A DNA stretch of 64,000 nt from Candidatus Saccharibacteria bacterium UBA1050 (GTDB taxonomy: Bacteria; Patescibacteriota; Saccharimonadia; Saccharimonadales; Saccharimonadaceae): NCBI GenBank assembly GCA_002316545.1, contig DCDR01000001.1, forward strand, positions 683,692 to 747,691, given 5' to 3'. Position numbers and translations under genes: made by a program. This document shows, in pieces, positions 15,569 to 25,694 of this stretch. Under the pieces are notes generated by a model, which saw nothing but the letters and a program-made list of their open reading frames with translations, had not been told where the DNA came from and made no database searches. The stretch's first letter is position 1; every line of letters starts with the position of its first letter.

Positions 15569-17527
15569 ATGAAGTGGAGACTTGCGCTATTGATTGGCGT
15601 GTTTACGTTGCTGGGCGTATTCACGAGTGCTGTTCAAGCCGCCGAGTTCAGTAGTTCAAACTTCAAAATCGATGGGGTACTTGGGGGAAGTTACAGTGGT
15701 GCTGTGTCATCTACCTCGTATGGTCTAGCGGCTGTAGGTGGTGAATCAATAGTAGGCAACGGATCAGGTGGAAGCTACATGCTGGGCCAAGGTTATACTT
15801 CGCATTTGCAGCAATCATTACAGCTCAACGTGCAACCCGCCAATGTAATAGGCTATTTTCCTCTTGATGAAGCAATTGGTACACGGGCGTATGACGCCAG
15901 CGCGAACAACAATCCGCTCGCATTTAGCGGCACACCTACCTGGACAACAGGTAAACTCGGTGGGGGCATCACCACATCGTCTGGTAACACGTTGAGTAGT
16001 GTTTCAAACCCTAGCTATAGCTATTCTGCACTGAGTGTGTGTAGTTGGGCAAAAATTACTACTGTTGGTACAAACCCAACCATCGTGTCGCAGAGTGATG
16101 GTGGTGTGAATTCAGATAACATGTGGTCACTTGGGTTTGGCAGCACATCTTCAACGCCAAAGGTGTACATAAAACTAGGAGGCACGCTATATTCAACTAC
16201 TAGTTCATCATCACTTGGCACGGGCAACTGGGGTCATATTTGCTTCACCTACAATGGTGTTGACTTAAAGATATACGTGAATGGATTGGAAACTGGTTCT
16301 ACTACCATAAACCAGGCGGTAAGTGCAACGAGCGGCGTCGGTTTGTATATCGGTGCTCGGACCGCGTCAAACACGCTGGAAGGTTCGGTCGACGAAGTAA
16401 AAATATTCTCTGCCGCGCTTAGCGACGATGAAGTCAGAAACGAATACGACGCCCAGCTGAAGAATATACCGAGTAGCTTGTCGCTTGGTGAGATTACGCC
16501 GGGCACATCAAAAACTGCCGACTACGACGCGATTGTTCAAACCGATGCCCCCGGCTATAGCCTTGCGGTTAATCAAAACCACGACTTATCGAACGGCGGT
16601 AATGGCGCAGCTGCCACATACTCACAAGATTTTGATGGATTTTCAAATGGCACCACACTTACGACTGTAAACACTAGCTTCGACAACTTCAGCGTAAGTG
16701 GCAGTGGTACCTTTACCGCTAGCACCTCGGCACCTCTACTTCATAGTACGTATGGTCGTATGTCTACCACCACGAGTTCTACATTTATTGCCCGCAAAGA
16801 CTACGCATCTACTAGCGAGCGCTACTATCGTTTCTATATGCGCCTCAGTAGCATACCGGCGGCGACACAAACAATTTTTTCTGTACGCGGAGCGGGCTCA
16901 ACAGTTAGTAATTTGCGTCTTCAAAGCGACGGCACAGTTATTTTACGCGACGGGGTGATAGGTGTTGATACATCAACGACTGCTATGACGGCTAACAAAT
17001 GGACTCGCTTTGAATTGTATTACAACTCTACAACTCAGCGGCAGGTGTTAAGGATTTATCACGACGATGCAAAAGACGGTACCGCACCCAGTGAGGTACT
17101 AACAGGTAGTGCTACCAACGGTGCGACTGATGACGTGCAAATTGGACTTATCACCTCACAGGCTTCGCAAAATCTCGATATTGACGACTTCGCTACAGGC
17201 ACAAGTGGTTGGTTCGGGCCAGCTGCCGATGACACTATTCCGGCAATTTCTTCAGGCAGCATAGCCACCCCAGTTGCTTGGTCAGAAGGTAGCACAAAAG
17301 GCCTTGGCTTTACGCTTCTAGCAGCTCCTAGCCTTGATATCAAATGGGGAAGCGGCGCAAACTACGCAGCGTACCCAGGCTCGAGCACGACATTCTTTAC
17401 ACGAAGCGGCTACTTAAACGGTGCTAAAGACACCGTAGAAATGCGAACACGGCTTGACGTTGCAACAACTCAGCCACCAGGTGGATACCAGAATACGGTC
17501 ACAATTGTAGGAACATCGACTCCATGA
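15569..17527 (+). CDS. Large surface protein with two LamG/jelly-roll domains
   Basis: 652 aa. Signal peptide (about 1-24), an N-terminal Ser/Gly-rich segment, a LamG/concanavalin A-like domain (about 90-290: VIGYFPLDEA at its start, YVNGLETG, GSVDEVKIFSAALSDDEV at its end), a linker, a second jelly-roll (about 350-550, ending QNLDIDDFATG) and a C-terminal beta domain ending QNTVTIVGTSTP. LamG domains commonly bind glycans or proteins, so adhesion to a host surface is plausible. ATGA overlap with the next gene implies cotranslation. Confidence 0.82.
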   Translation: MKWRLALLIGVFTLLGVFTSAVQAAEFSSSNFKIDGVLGGSYSGAVSSTSYGLAAVGGESIVGNGSGGSYMLGQGYTSHLQQSLQLNVQPANVIGYFPLDEAIGTRAYDASANNNPLAFSGTPTWTTGKLGGGITTSSGNTLSSVSNPSYSYSALSVCSWAKITTVGTNPTIVSQSDGGVNSDNMWSLGFGSTSSTPKVYIKLGGTLYSTTSSSSLGTGNWGHICFTYNGVDLKIYVNGLETGSTTINQAVSATSGVGLYIGARTASNTLEGSVDEVKIFSAALSDDEVRNEYDAQLKNIPSSLSLGEITPGTSKTADYDAIVQTDAPGYSLAVNQNHDLSNGGNGAAATYSQDFDGFSNGTTLTTVNTSFDNFSVSGSGTFTASTSAPLLHSTYGRMSTTTSSTFIARKDYASTSERYYRFYMRLSSIPAATQTIFSVRGAGSTVSNLRLQSDGTVILRDGVIGVDTSTTAMTANKWTRFELYYNSTTQRQVLRIYHDDAKDGTAPSEVLTGSATNGATDDVQIGLITSQASQNLDIDDFATGTSGWFGPAADDTIPAISSGSIATPVAWSEGSTKGLGFTLLAAPSLDIKWGSGANYAAYPGSSTTFFTRSGYLNGAKDTVEMRTRLDVATTQPPGGYQNTVTIVGTSTP

Positions 17528-18405
17528 TGCGGTTTAGCTTGGCAATTTTAGTTGCAGTGTTGGGCTGGAGCGTTTTTGTACCGAGCTACGTGAGTGCTGC
17601 CGCTCTGAAGGTCGCACCACTTGAATATCGTACGACGCTGAAAAAGGGTGAGAAACAAAAGGGCTTTATTGATATAAGCAACCCATCACCAGAAACAGTC
17701 AAAGTGCAGGTTTCAGTTCAAGCTTTTCGCTATATCGATGATAAACCGACGCTAGAATTTTACGATAATGAGCAGCTTTCAGCGGGTGTTCGTACAGATT
17801 TAAATTCTTTCACGCTGAAATCACGCCAAGCGATTCGCATGTTTTTTCAGATTGATGGTCTAAAACTACCAAGTGGTGATGTGTACGCGACGATTTTCTT
17901 TACTACTCAGCCAGCCAAGCAACAAAATGGCGTGAGCCAGCAGGTTAAGCTTGGTACGCTGCTGAGTATCGTGAACGGAACGCCAGGTAGCCGGAAGGCA
18001 ACCATTACGAAACTTGACGTGCCGTTTATTCAAATTGGTGAGGAAATTAATGGTAGCTACACCATGTACAACCCAGCCGATCCTCGTAAAAACACCGGTT
18101 TTTACCCCGAGACATCTGTAAAATTATGGCCCGGCTCGAAGGAGAAAAATGAAACAGCAAAGTTGCTGTTTGCTGGCCGTTCAAGAACCAATGAAATTCA
18201 GTTCAAAGACATTGGCTTTGGATTGCACAGGGTGCGGGTGATTTTTGGTAAAGAATCCAAGGATGCATGGGTCTTTACGGCATCAAATGCTGCCGTTGCT
18301 TTGATGGTTTTTGTGCTTATTGTTGTTGGCGCTGAATATGCGCTACATTTACGTCGAAAAAAGCTTGCTTTACAGCGGTCAAAACGCTTGAAGAAGCAAC
18401 CATAA
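17524..18405 (+). CDS. Secreted membrane-anchored beta-sandwich protein (DUF916/WxL-interacting-like), second copy
   Basis: 293 aa. Signal peptide (about 1-26), LKVAPLEYRTTLKKGEKQKG, then Ig/chaperone-like strands (GFIDISNPSPETVKVQVSV, GDVYATIFF) and a C-terminal membrane helix followed by a very basic tail. The layout parallels the protein at 13837. Coupled to the LamG protein gene by a 4-base overlap, suggesting that it chaperones or anchors that protein. Confidence 0.72.
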   Translation: MMRFSLAILVAVLGWSVFVPSYVSAAALKVAPLEYRTTLKKGEKQKGFIDISNPSPETVKVQVSVQAFRYIDDKPTLEFYDNEQLSAGVRTDLNSFTLKSRQAIRMFFQIDGLKLPSGDVYATIFFTTQPAKQQNGVSQQVKLGTLLSIVNGTPGSRKATITKLDVPFIQIGEEINGSYTMYNPADPRKNTGFYPETSVKLWPGSKEKNETAKLLFAGRSRTNEIQFKDIGFGLHRVRVIFGKESKDAWVFTASNAAVALMVFVLIVVGAEYALHLRRKKLALQRSKRLKKQP

Positions 18406-18486
18406 GCGAGTATACTATAGCAGTACACTGTAATCTGTTAGCGATTGCTGTGAGTTGGAAAATAAACGGAAAAATTCTGAATAGGG

Positions 18487-20733
18487 ATGTATAGAAGCAT
18501 ACGACAGAGTAATTGGCTAGTCTATGTACTGCTTGCTGTTGCACTTAGCGTGCTTATTTTGCTATTTTTGGGGCATCGTACTGCTGCGCTTACCACCGTT
18601 CCAACCAAAATGAATTTCCAAGGCCGTTTAACCGATTCCTCTGGTAACGTAATGGCGAACGGCACGTACAATATGAAACTTCGCCTTTACACTGTCTCTA
18701 GCGGTGGCTCGACAGTATGGACAGAAGATCGACTGGTGTCTGCTGCACAAGGCGTGACAGTAACAAATGGTTTATTCTCTATCAAATTGGGTGATATTTC
18801 GGCGCTTTCAGCGTCATTATTCGCGAGTGGCGATTTATACCTAGAGGTTGAACTGCCAACTCCAGCTACTGCCACCTCGGCGAGCCCTACTTGGACTGAA
18901 GGTCCCATGACACCTCGCAGCCAGCTTGCTACCAGTGCCTATGCCTACAATTCTGAAACACTTGATGGCCTCGATAGTGCTGCGTTTGCGCAGCTTGGTA
19001 GCGCCAACACCTTTACAGCGGCGAATGATATCAACGTATCAAGTGCCAGCGCATTTTTGGTGCGAAATGGTGCAACAAATCTGTTTAAGGTAGACACCAG
19101 TACCTCAGCTGTAACTATCGGAACTAGTGATACTACGGCTGCACTTTTTGTACTTGATACTAAAACCAGCGCGACCGACCCAACGGGTATCAATGGCGGT
19201 ATGTACTACAACTCCAACAGTCTTAAGTTTCGCTGTTACGAAAACGGAGCCTGGAAGGATTGTATTACCACCTCTGGTTCAAACGCGACTCTGCAGCAGA
19301 GCTACTTTGCCTCTACTGGTACTACAACCCCAGAGATTAAACTCGACACAACTCGCACAGGTGTAGATATTCAAGATGCCGATACTACCATCGCAGGTAA
19401 TCTGTTTACCGTGCGCGCTTCTAACGCAGGTACTCTTGGTACCGCGCTCTTTAGCGTTACTAGCACTGGTGTGACCCAGGTGAAAACAACTGGCGACGTG
19501 AACCTGCTGCAGGTAGATACGGCGAACTCGCAAATTAACGTTGGTGCGAGTGATACCACAGGAGCATTATTTGTACTTGATACCAAAACTGGTTCAGGTG
19601 ACCCTGGTGGTGTAGCCGGTGGTTCGTACTACAACTCTAATGGTACAGCCAGGTTCCGTTGCTACGAAGCAGCGGCGTGGAAAGATTGTATTCCAAGCTT
19701 GCAAGGTGCTTACGATCAAGACAGCTCTGGCACGGCAGATATCACTACCACCTCAGCTGCAAAGACTTTCTTGTTCAAGGCCGGCGCAACCTTTGACGCC
19801 GCTGCACTATTTGACATACAAGATGCTGCTGGAACAAGCTTACTTATTGCCGACAGTACGAACAGTCGAGTGTACATTGGTGACAATACCGCAGATGGTA
19901 CAGGCGCGTTGTTAGTACTCGATACAAAAAACACCGCCACAGACCCAACGGGTGTAGACGGCGCGATGTACTACAACTCTGATGAAAAGTCGTTCAAATG
20001 CTATAAAAATGGTCTGTGGACCAACTGCAACTTTACAAGTCTTCGCTCAGAGTGGGTACTGCAGGAAGACTTTAATAGTAACACCATTAGCGTTGGTACC
20101 GGAGCAGACCTCGGAAACATCGGCAACAACAACTGGACAGCCGTATCGATTGGTACAGGTGGTACGTTAAGCCGCACGAACGTAGGTACCGACGCCTCAA
20201 ACCGTGATCGAATTGGGGTAATGCAGATGAACTCACCAGCGACGGTAAACACAGGTATTAGTGTTCGTCTCGACAACACGGGTATTGCAGGCGTGCCATC
20301 AAACATGACGGTAGAATTTGACTTTGCGCCAGTGAACGCCGCTGCGGCCACTGGCCAGCAAACCATTACTCGTATTGGCTTGCTTGATTCAACTACTACG
20401 GCTGCTCCAACCGATGGTATGTATTTCCAGTACAGCACGACCACCACGGCGGGCAACTGGTTCCGTTGTACGCAAACTACCTGTGTAGACACGGGTGTAG
20501 CGCGCACTACCACCGCAAACACCTACCAGCGCTTTAAGATTCAAACCAACTCTGCTGGCACGGCGGTAGAATTCTTCATTAATGAAACCTCAGTCGGTAC
20601 CGCCTCTACCAACTTGCCAGGTACAACGGCCAGCTATGGCCCAACCATTAACACCAGTACTGTTGATGCCACGATTCGTCAGTGGAAAATCGACTACTTC
20701 CAGATATATCGATCACTCACAACGCTACGCTAA
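18487..20733 (+). CDS. Large repetitive surface protein (CPR type), paralogue A
   Basis: 748 aa. A signal anchor (about 14-34) is followed by a domain beginning PTKMNFQGRLTDSSGNVM, which recurs in the protein at 23316. A module of about 60 residues occurs three times (about 199-260, 340-401, 452-513): VDT..S.V.IG.SDT, ALFVLDTKT, DPTG, MYYNS and then FRCYE..WKDC, each with two Cys about 10 residues apart. A C-terminal jelly-roll-like domain (about 540-748) resembles those in the LamG proteins. Probably a fibre-like surface adhesin; function inferred. Confidence 0.8.
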   Translation: MYRSIRQSNWLVYVLLAVALSVLILLFLGHRTAALTTVPTKMNFQGRLTDSSGNVMANGTYNMKLRLYTVSSGGSTVWTEDRLVSAAQGVTVTNGLFSIKLGDISALSASLFASGDLYLEVELPTPATATSASPTWTEGPMTPRSQLATSAYAYNSETLDGLDSAAFAQLGSANTFTAANDINVSSASAFLVRNGATNLFKVDTSTSAVTIGTSDTTAALFVLDTKTSATDPTGINGGMYYNSNSLKFRCYENGAWKDCITTSGSNATLQQSYFASTGTTTPEIKLDTTRTGVDIQDADTTIAGNLFTVRASNAGTLGTALFSVTSTGVTQVKTTGDVNLLQVDTANSQINVGASDTTGALFVLDTKTGSGDPGGVAGGSYYNSNGTARFRCYEAAAWKDCIPSLQGAYDQDSSGTADITTTSAAKTFLFKAGATFDAAALFDIQDAAGTSLLIADSTNSRVYIGDNTADGTGALLVLDTKNTATDPTGVDGAMYYNSDEKSFKCYKNGLWTNCNFTSLRSEWVLQEDFNSNTISVGTGADLGNIGNNNWTAVSIGTGGTLSRTNVGTDASNRDRIGVMQMNSPATVNTGISVRLDNTGIAGVPSNMTVEFDFAPVNAAAATGQQTITRIGLLDSTTTAAPTDGMYFQYSTTTTAGNWFRCTQTTCVDTGVARTTTANTYQRFKIQTNSAGTAVEFFINETSVGTASTNLPGTTASYGPTINTSTVDATIRQWKIDYFQIYRSLTTLR

Positions 20734-20736
20734 CCC

Positions 20737-21677
20737 ATGAAAGTACTCCTCCGCATATCAGCCTCGGTAGCCATCCTTGCTCTACTAGTGGGTAGCTTTT
20801 TTATGGGGCAATGGTATCAGAAGCGTCAGGTTGAAAATGAAATATCAACACACCCATTGCTAGCCAAACGTATATTCTTGTCTAAACCAAACGATATTTT
20901 AGTGAATTTCGAGCCCCTTCGTAGCGAGCTAAACGAGCAGCTTAAATATTACGACGATGAAGGTAAGGTATCGGTGTATTTTGAATATTTACCAACTGGT
21001 ACCTCAATTCGTATAGGTGACAGAAAAGAAATCATTGGCGCATCACTTCTGAAGGTGCCCGCGGTGATGGAGCTATATAAGCTAGTAGAGCAGAAAAAAT
21101 TAGCTTAGATAAAACGGTTACCATTAAAGAATCTTGGCTCGACTCTAACTACGGTGATTTATATAAAAAAGGCGCTGGCTACAAATTGAGTATTCACGAT
21201 TTGGCTCGTATTACCATAGAGCAATCAGACAATACGGCGCTCAATGGCGTACAAGACATAATTAAGCCCCATGTTTCAACCAACTCGCCAAACAGCGCCT
21301 ATAGTGCGCTAGATGTTGAGTTTACCGATTCAAGTAGTACAGACCTACAACTGTCTGCTCGTTCATATACGTCGTTTCTGAAGTGTTTGTATTTCGCTTG
21401 CTATTTGTCTACCGACTCATCGCAGGAAATTATGAACTACCTTACGCACTCGACAGAAGGCAAATCTAACAAGCTTAAGAAATACCTGCCAAACAACGTA
21501 AAAATTGCCCATAAAATTGGCGTAGCCGGCAACATGTCGCAGGCCGATTGCGGGGTAGTATATGTACCAAACCGTAATTATGCGCTGTGTGTCATGCTAG
21601 AAGAGTCAGAAGATCGTGCCAGTGAAGTGATTGCCCAGGTATCGAAAAAAGTGTACGACTATGTAGATAAACTTTAA
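20737..21677 (+). pseudogene. Serine hydrolase (class A beta-lactamase/PBP-like), interrupted by a -1 frameshift
   Basis: Two adjacent frames encode one protein. The first (20737-21108) has a membrane anchor and the SxxK motif SLLK; the second, read from about 21100 to 21677, has the SDN motif (EQSDNTALN) and a late K-I-G in place of KTG. All three active-site motifs of a class A beta-lactamase-like serine hydrolase are thus present, split across frames. The break is at six A residues (21094-21099): one more A would join the frames as KKISLDKTV. It may be a pseudogene, a phase-variable tract, a programmed -1 shift or a sequencing error. It follows the surface protein by 3 bases. Confidence 0.75.
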
Positions 21678-22135
21678 ACCCGCTCAAGGCTTTGTAGCAG
21701 ATCTTTAAACATATTTACACCTATATCAGCATCACCGTTTACCAGTAGCCAAGAATCTGATGTTTCAACGATTGCCTGCAATCGCCCAGGTTCGCCTTTC
21801 AGTATATATACCGAGCCTGTATCAACCAAAAAGGTATCTTCCGCGTCTATTTGGTCTAAGCTTGTTTCTGGTCGTTTTTGCTGGGACACTACAAACTCTT
21901 TACCGTTAATCTTGAAGCTGGTGGTAATCGTGTTTTTCTGGCTATCATACTCTGGCCCAGATACTACTTTGGAATTACTCGGGAGCTGAGAGGGCAACAC
22001 AACAGTAAGCTTACTAAGCTGAGCGACTGGCTTTACGTTGCCATAAAGAGGTGCTCGAATGATAAAGAAATAAGCAACAGCCACCGCTACAGCTATCGCA
22101 AGCAGAAGTATAATTGCAACTATAGCTTTCTTCAT
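21674..22135 (-). CDS. Membrane-anchored hypothetical protein, 153 aa
   Basis: An N-terminal signal anchor (KKAIVAIILLLAIAVAVAVAYF) and about 125 extracytoplasmic residues of mixed alpha/beta character. No family recognised. On the minus strand a TATAAT lies 8 bases before the ATG. Convergent with the serine hydrolase (4-base overlap of ends) and divergent from the next gene. Confidence 0.7.
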   Translation of the reverse strand: MKKAIVAIILLLAIAVAVAVAYFFIIRAPLYGNVKPVAQLSKLTVVLPSQLPSNSKVVSGPEYDSQKNTITTSFKINGKEFVVSQQKRPETSLDQIDAEDTFLVDTGSVYILKGEPGRLQAIVETSDSWLLVNGDADIGVNMFKDLLQSLERV

Positions 22136-22216
22136 CTTTTCTCATTATACGGCACATTGAGTTTGGCTGGCTATGAGGTAAAATCTTAGTAGATACAAGT
22201 TCAAGGGAGGGCAACA

Positions 22217-22741
22217 ATGAAACTGCTAAAAGCAAATATCGTAAGTGGAATATTGGTATCAGCTGGGGTGCTGTTAGGGTTTGGTGCATCAACAACTTTT
22301 GCGAACCGACCGCCGTATCATACAGGTGACGGTACTATTACGGTTTGTAAGTCTGACCAAGACGGCTCGTTGCGAGTGGTGCCAAGAAATGCCTACTGTA
22401 AACACCGCGAGAGCAAGATCCACTGGAGTGGAGTGCAAACCGCCATTGTACACATCGTTGAGGATCAAGAGGCTGAAGGCTTTCCGCTTTCGTATGATAC
22501 ACAAGGGTCACGTAATGTATTAGCAGTGAAGAAAATCGTAACAGACGGCATTGACTTCTCTAGTGATGGATTTTGTGTTGAACTTGGGTTTACACCTTTA
22601 TATACATCTGATTCGGGAGTAGCACTAATCTTAAACAACCTACATCAGAACGAAAATCTTGAAGGAGTCTGTGGGCAAGGTACAGACTACGAAGCATTCA
22701 TCGACGGTCGTATAGCAGGCTCGTGGTTCTTCTCTGAATAA
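22217..22741 (+). CDS. Secreted hypothetical protein with multiple cysteines
   Basis: 174 aa. Signal peptide (about 1-29, ending TTFANRPP); four Cys in the mature part could form disulfides. The N-terminal mature segment TGDGTITVCKSDQDGSLRVV followed by a Cys/His-containing loop resembles phage or surface short repeat motifs, but no family is assigned. GGGAGGG ribosome-binding sequence lies before the ATG and a TAAAAT box at about 22178, so it has a short normal leader. Confidence 0.7.
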   Translation: MKLLKANIVSGILVSAGVLLGFGASTTFANRPPYHTGDGTITVCKSDQDGSLRVVPRNAYCKHRESKIHWSGVQTAIVHIVEDQEAEGFPLSYDTQGSRNVLAVKKIVTDGIDFSSDGFCVELGFTPLYTSDSGVALILNNLHQNENLEGVCGQGTDYEAFIDGRIAGSWFFSE

Positions 22742-22770
22742 CCCCGCTCATGCTATACTAAGTACTACTT

Positions 22771-23217
22771 ATGGAAACACGTTCAACCCCCAATCAACCT
22801 GCTCATAAAAAGACATTACCTCGTAAAACTTCAGCACGGCTTGTCGTTATACCAGTTGCTTTAGTAGTGCTACTTGGCTTTTTGGCTGCATGGATGTGGC
22901 TAATACCACACGGCCAACGCATTAAAACAGACGGATACCAAGTGGTGTACCTGACCAACAACCAAGCCTACTTTGGTAAACTGCAGAATACCGAAGGTAG
23001 CTACCTGGTGATTGAAGGTGCCTATACCGCGCAAGAAGTGCAGGCTCCAGCCACAAGCAAGAATAAAACACCCGAAACGCAAACGACACTGGTAAAGGTG
23101 CGTGACCAAGTAGCCGGCCCAGAAGATAGTATCGCTATTCGTGCCGACCAAGTGCTATTCTGGCAAAACCTACGAAGCGACAGCAAAGTTAGCCAAGCTA
23201 TCGAAGCAAAAGAATAG
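22771..23217 (+). CDS. Membrane-anchored hypothetical protein, 148 aa
   Basis: Basic N-terminus, one membrane helix (LVVIPVALVVLLGFLAAWMWLI, about 25-46) and an extracytoplasmic domain containing GYQVVYLTNNQAYFGKL, a pattern I associate with conserved CPR membrane proteins of unknown function. TATACT at 22754-22759 lies 11 bases before ATG. Confidence 0.72.
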   Translation: METRSTPNQPAHKKTLPRKTSARLVVIPVALVVLLGFLAAWMWLIPHGQRIKTDGYQVVYLTNNQAYFGKLQNTEGSYLVIEGAYTAQEVQAPATSKNKTPETQTTLVKVRDQVAGPEDSIAIRADQVLFWQNLRSDSKVSQAIEAKE

Positions 23218-23315
23218 TAGTAGCGAAACTTTGTAGGCCTAGGTGCTAGTGGTATACTAAACACAAGCATTGTTTACATAATCAATACTATGCAATTTGG
23301 GAACTGCGAGACCGA

Positions 23316-25307
23316 ATGCAAGCGATATATTCAACTCGAACATTACTGAGGGTACTTAAGGCAAGCATTTTGCTAGCTGCTTTAGTATTCGTGTTGCAAG
23401 TTCAGCCAGTATCGGCAGTAACGAGCGTACCAACTCGTATGAATTTTCAGGGAAAACTCATGGATTCGTCTGGCAATGTCATGCCCGACGGCGTTTACAA
23501 TATGCGCATGAAAATCTATAGTGACGAAACGGCCGGTACACTACTTTGGAGTGCTGAACGTCTTGTCTCGGCAGGTGAGGGTGTTACGGTTACGAATGGC
23601 TTATTTACCATTCGCGTAGGCCGCTTGGTACCGCTAGACAGTACGCTTTTTGATGGAAGTAATGACTTATTTTTTGAAGTTGAGCTACCGAGTGCCGCCA
23701 CAGCCACATCGAGTAGCCCTAGTTGGACCGAAGGTCCAATGACTCCGCGCAACCAACTTGCCACGAGCGCCTATGCATTTAATGCGGATCAGCTTGATGG
23801 TCTCGACAGCAGTGCTTTTGCTCAAGTCGCTGCCAATAATTTATTTACCGGCACCAATACGATTGATATAGCCAGCACTGGTGCGTTCAAGGTAGTTAAC
23901 AGTGCGGCTAGTCTTTTCATGGTAGATACAACAAACTCTTTGGTTACAATCGGTCAAAGTGATACAAACGGCGCATTATTTGTACTTGATACTAAAACAG
24001 ATCCGGGCGACCCAACTGGTTCAGATGGTGCGATGTACTACAACTCAGACAGTGGAAAGTTCCGATGCTATGAAGGGGCATGGAAAAACTGTATTACAAA
24101 CCTTCAAGATTCTTATGACAACTCAACGAGCCCAGCTACGATAACCACCACAAGTGCCAGTAAAGGGGTAGGTATTCTCGCAGGTACCGCCCCTAACACT
24201 GACTTACTTACCATTGATACAAACGGCAATGCTGTCGCAACGGACAATACCAGTGCCATTAAAGTAAATTACGAAGGCGGTAGCGGAACGATTGAGGGAT
24301 CTGGAATTCGCATCGACTACGCACCAGGCGGAACGAGTGGTAGTACCTGGAGTGGAATGAGAATCGTGTCGGGCAATTCATCGGCAGGTACTTCAAACCT
24401 TGGCTTAAAGATCGAAGGTCCAGCCAGTGGAGCAGGCACTGATACGGGGATAAAAATTACCACAGGCTTTGACATTGGGCTAGACGTTGCCTCAGGTGGT
24501 CTGCAGCTTGCTGACCAGAGTGATCCAGCCGCACCAGCCGATGGAAACCTACGACTATACGCTAAAAGTGTAAGTGGACGCATGCTGCTAAAGGCACGTG
24601 GGCCATCCGGGCTTGACTATCCCTTGCAGCCTAGCTTTTTCCAAAATCAAATATGTATGGTGAGCGCAGGCACAGGAACTACCATGTATACGCTCGGTTG
24701 CGGTGTAACATACACTGGAACTCGCTCGCATCCTGCCAGCGACCAAGATACTGGCTACGCTACGAATTTTGCTACAACAGCAACCTCGGGCAACGAAGCG
24801 GGATTCGTTACCTCCATAGAGCAATTCTTCCAAGGAAGTCAGGTTGGGTCAAATGGCTATTTCTTTAACACCAGAATATACACTATCGATAGCGCAAGTG
24901 TGCGATTATTTGCTGGCCTAAATAGTCAAAATACACTGGCGAATATAATGGCCAGTGATGACCCTTCGGGCAGCCGAGCCGGCTTTAGTTTTTCAACGGT
25001 ACGTGGCGATAGTGCTTGGCAGTTTACAACTAAAGACAATTCAACCCAAAACCTGATTGACACAGGCATAACGTACGCGGCGAATAAGGTATATGATTTA
25101 TATACGTTCACCCCGCCATATCCGAACAACGGTACGATTTTCTGGAGAATAGATAACGTAACTGATGGAACTACTCAAGAGGGCTCTACCTCAAGTAATT
25201 TACCTGCAGGCGCGACTAGTATGCGTGTAGGAATTGGTATTGAGACTGAGGAAGCGGTTGCCAAGCAGCTAAGGATTCAACGTATGTACATAGAGACCGA
25301 CCGGTGA
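23316..25307 (+). CDS. Large repetitive surface protein (CPR type), paralogue B
   Basis: 663 aa. Signal anchor (about 12-32), then a region paralogous to residues 30-200 of the protein at 18487 (VPTRMNFQGKLMDSSGNVM; TEGPMTPRNQLATSAYAFN). One copy of the 60-residue MYYNS/FRCYE module occurs at about 200-258, the same place as the first copy in paralogue A. A different C-terminal half includes collagen-free beta regions. A TATACT box and a leader of about 65 bases precede it. The GTG of the next gene overlaps its stop. Confidence 0.8.
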   Translation: MQAIYSTRTLLRVLKASILLAALVFVLQVQPVSAVTSVPTRMNFQGKLMDSSGNVMPDGVYNMRMKIYSDETAGTLLWSAERLVSAGEGVTVTNGLFTIRVGRLVPLDSTLFDGSNDLFFEVELPSAATATSSSPSWTEGPMTPRNQLATSAYAFNADQLDGLDSSAFAQVAANNLFTGTNTIDIASTGAFKVVNSAASLFMVDTTNSLVTIGQSDTNGALFVLDTKTDPGDPTGSDGAMYYNSDSGKFRCYEGAWKNCITNLQDSYDNSTSPATITTTSASKGVGILAGTAPNTDLLTIDTNGNAVATDNTSAIKVNYEGGSGTIEGSGIRIDYAPGGTSGSTWSGMRIVSGNSSAGTSNLGLKIEGPASGAGTDTGIKITTGFDIGLDVASGGLQLADQSDPAAPADGNLRLYAKSVSGRMLLKARGPSGLDYPLQPSFFQNQICMVSAGTGTTMYTLGCGVTYTGTRSHPASDQDTGYATNFATTATSGNEAGFVTSIEQFFQGSQVGSNGYFFNTRIYTIDSASVRLFAGLNSQNTLANIMASDDPSGSRAGFSFSTVRGDSAWQFTTKDNSTQNLIDTGITYAANKVYDLYTFTPPYPNNGTIFWRIDNVTDGTTQEGSTSSNLPAGATSMRVGIGIETEEAVAKQLRIQRMYIETDR

Positions 25308-25660
25308 TAAGTAGAGTACGAATACGGACATACCTTCTGGTGAGCAGCACGGTTTTGCTTGTCATTGTGGGCGTGGCTTGGTGGTATATATCGGCGAACA
25401 ACAGCAGACTCAATAACGTAGATGCGATAACTAGTTTGGTTTCACGACACATGCTCTTACCAGGTGGTGAAAAGCCAGCATTAGCTACCGTTACGGATAC
25501 AACTAAACTAAACACAGAATTTTTAAAACAAGCTGAAAATGGCGATAAACTACTTATTTACGAGAAGGCAAAGCTAGTAGTTGTATATCGTCCCTCAATC
25601 GACAAGATCGTCACAGCAGGACCTATTAGCATCGAATCGCTTACCGATGCGTCGAAGTAG
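25304..25660 (+). CDS. Small membrane-anchored protein, 118 aa
   Basis: Starts with GTG in a GTGA overlap with the preceding surface protein gene, so it is translationally coupled. N-terminal signal anchor (YLLVSSTVLLVIVGVAWWYI) and an extracytoplasmic region. It may assist the surface protein. No family recognised. Confidence 0.7.
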   Translation: MISRVRIRTYLLVSSTVLLVIVGVAWWYISANNSRLNNVDAITSLVSRHMLLPGGEKPALATVTDTTKLNTEFLKQAENGDKLLIYEKAKLVVVYRPSIDKIVTAGPISIESLTDASK

Positions 25661-25681
25661 CGTCACTCGGTTCTAGTCGGC

Positions 25682-25687
25682 TATACT
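25682..25687 (+). promoter_or_regulatory. -10 box of holA, leaderless type
   Basis: TATACT ends 7 bases before the GTG start at 25695. Confidence 0.5.
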
Positions 25688-25694
25688 AGGAGCA

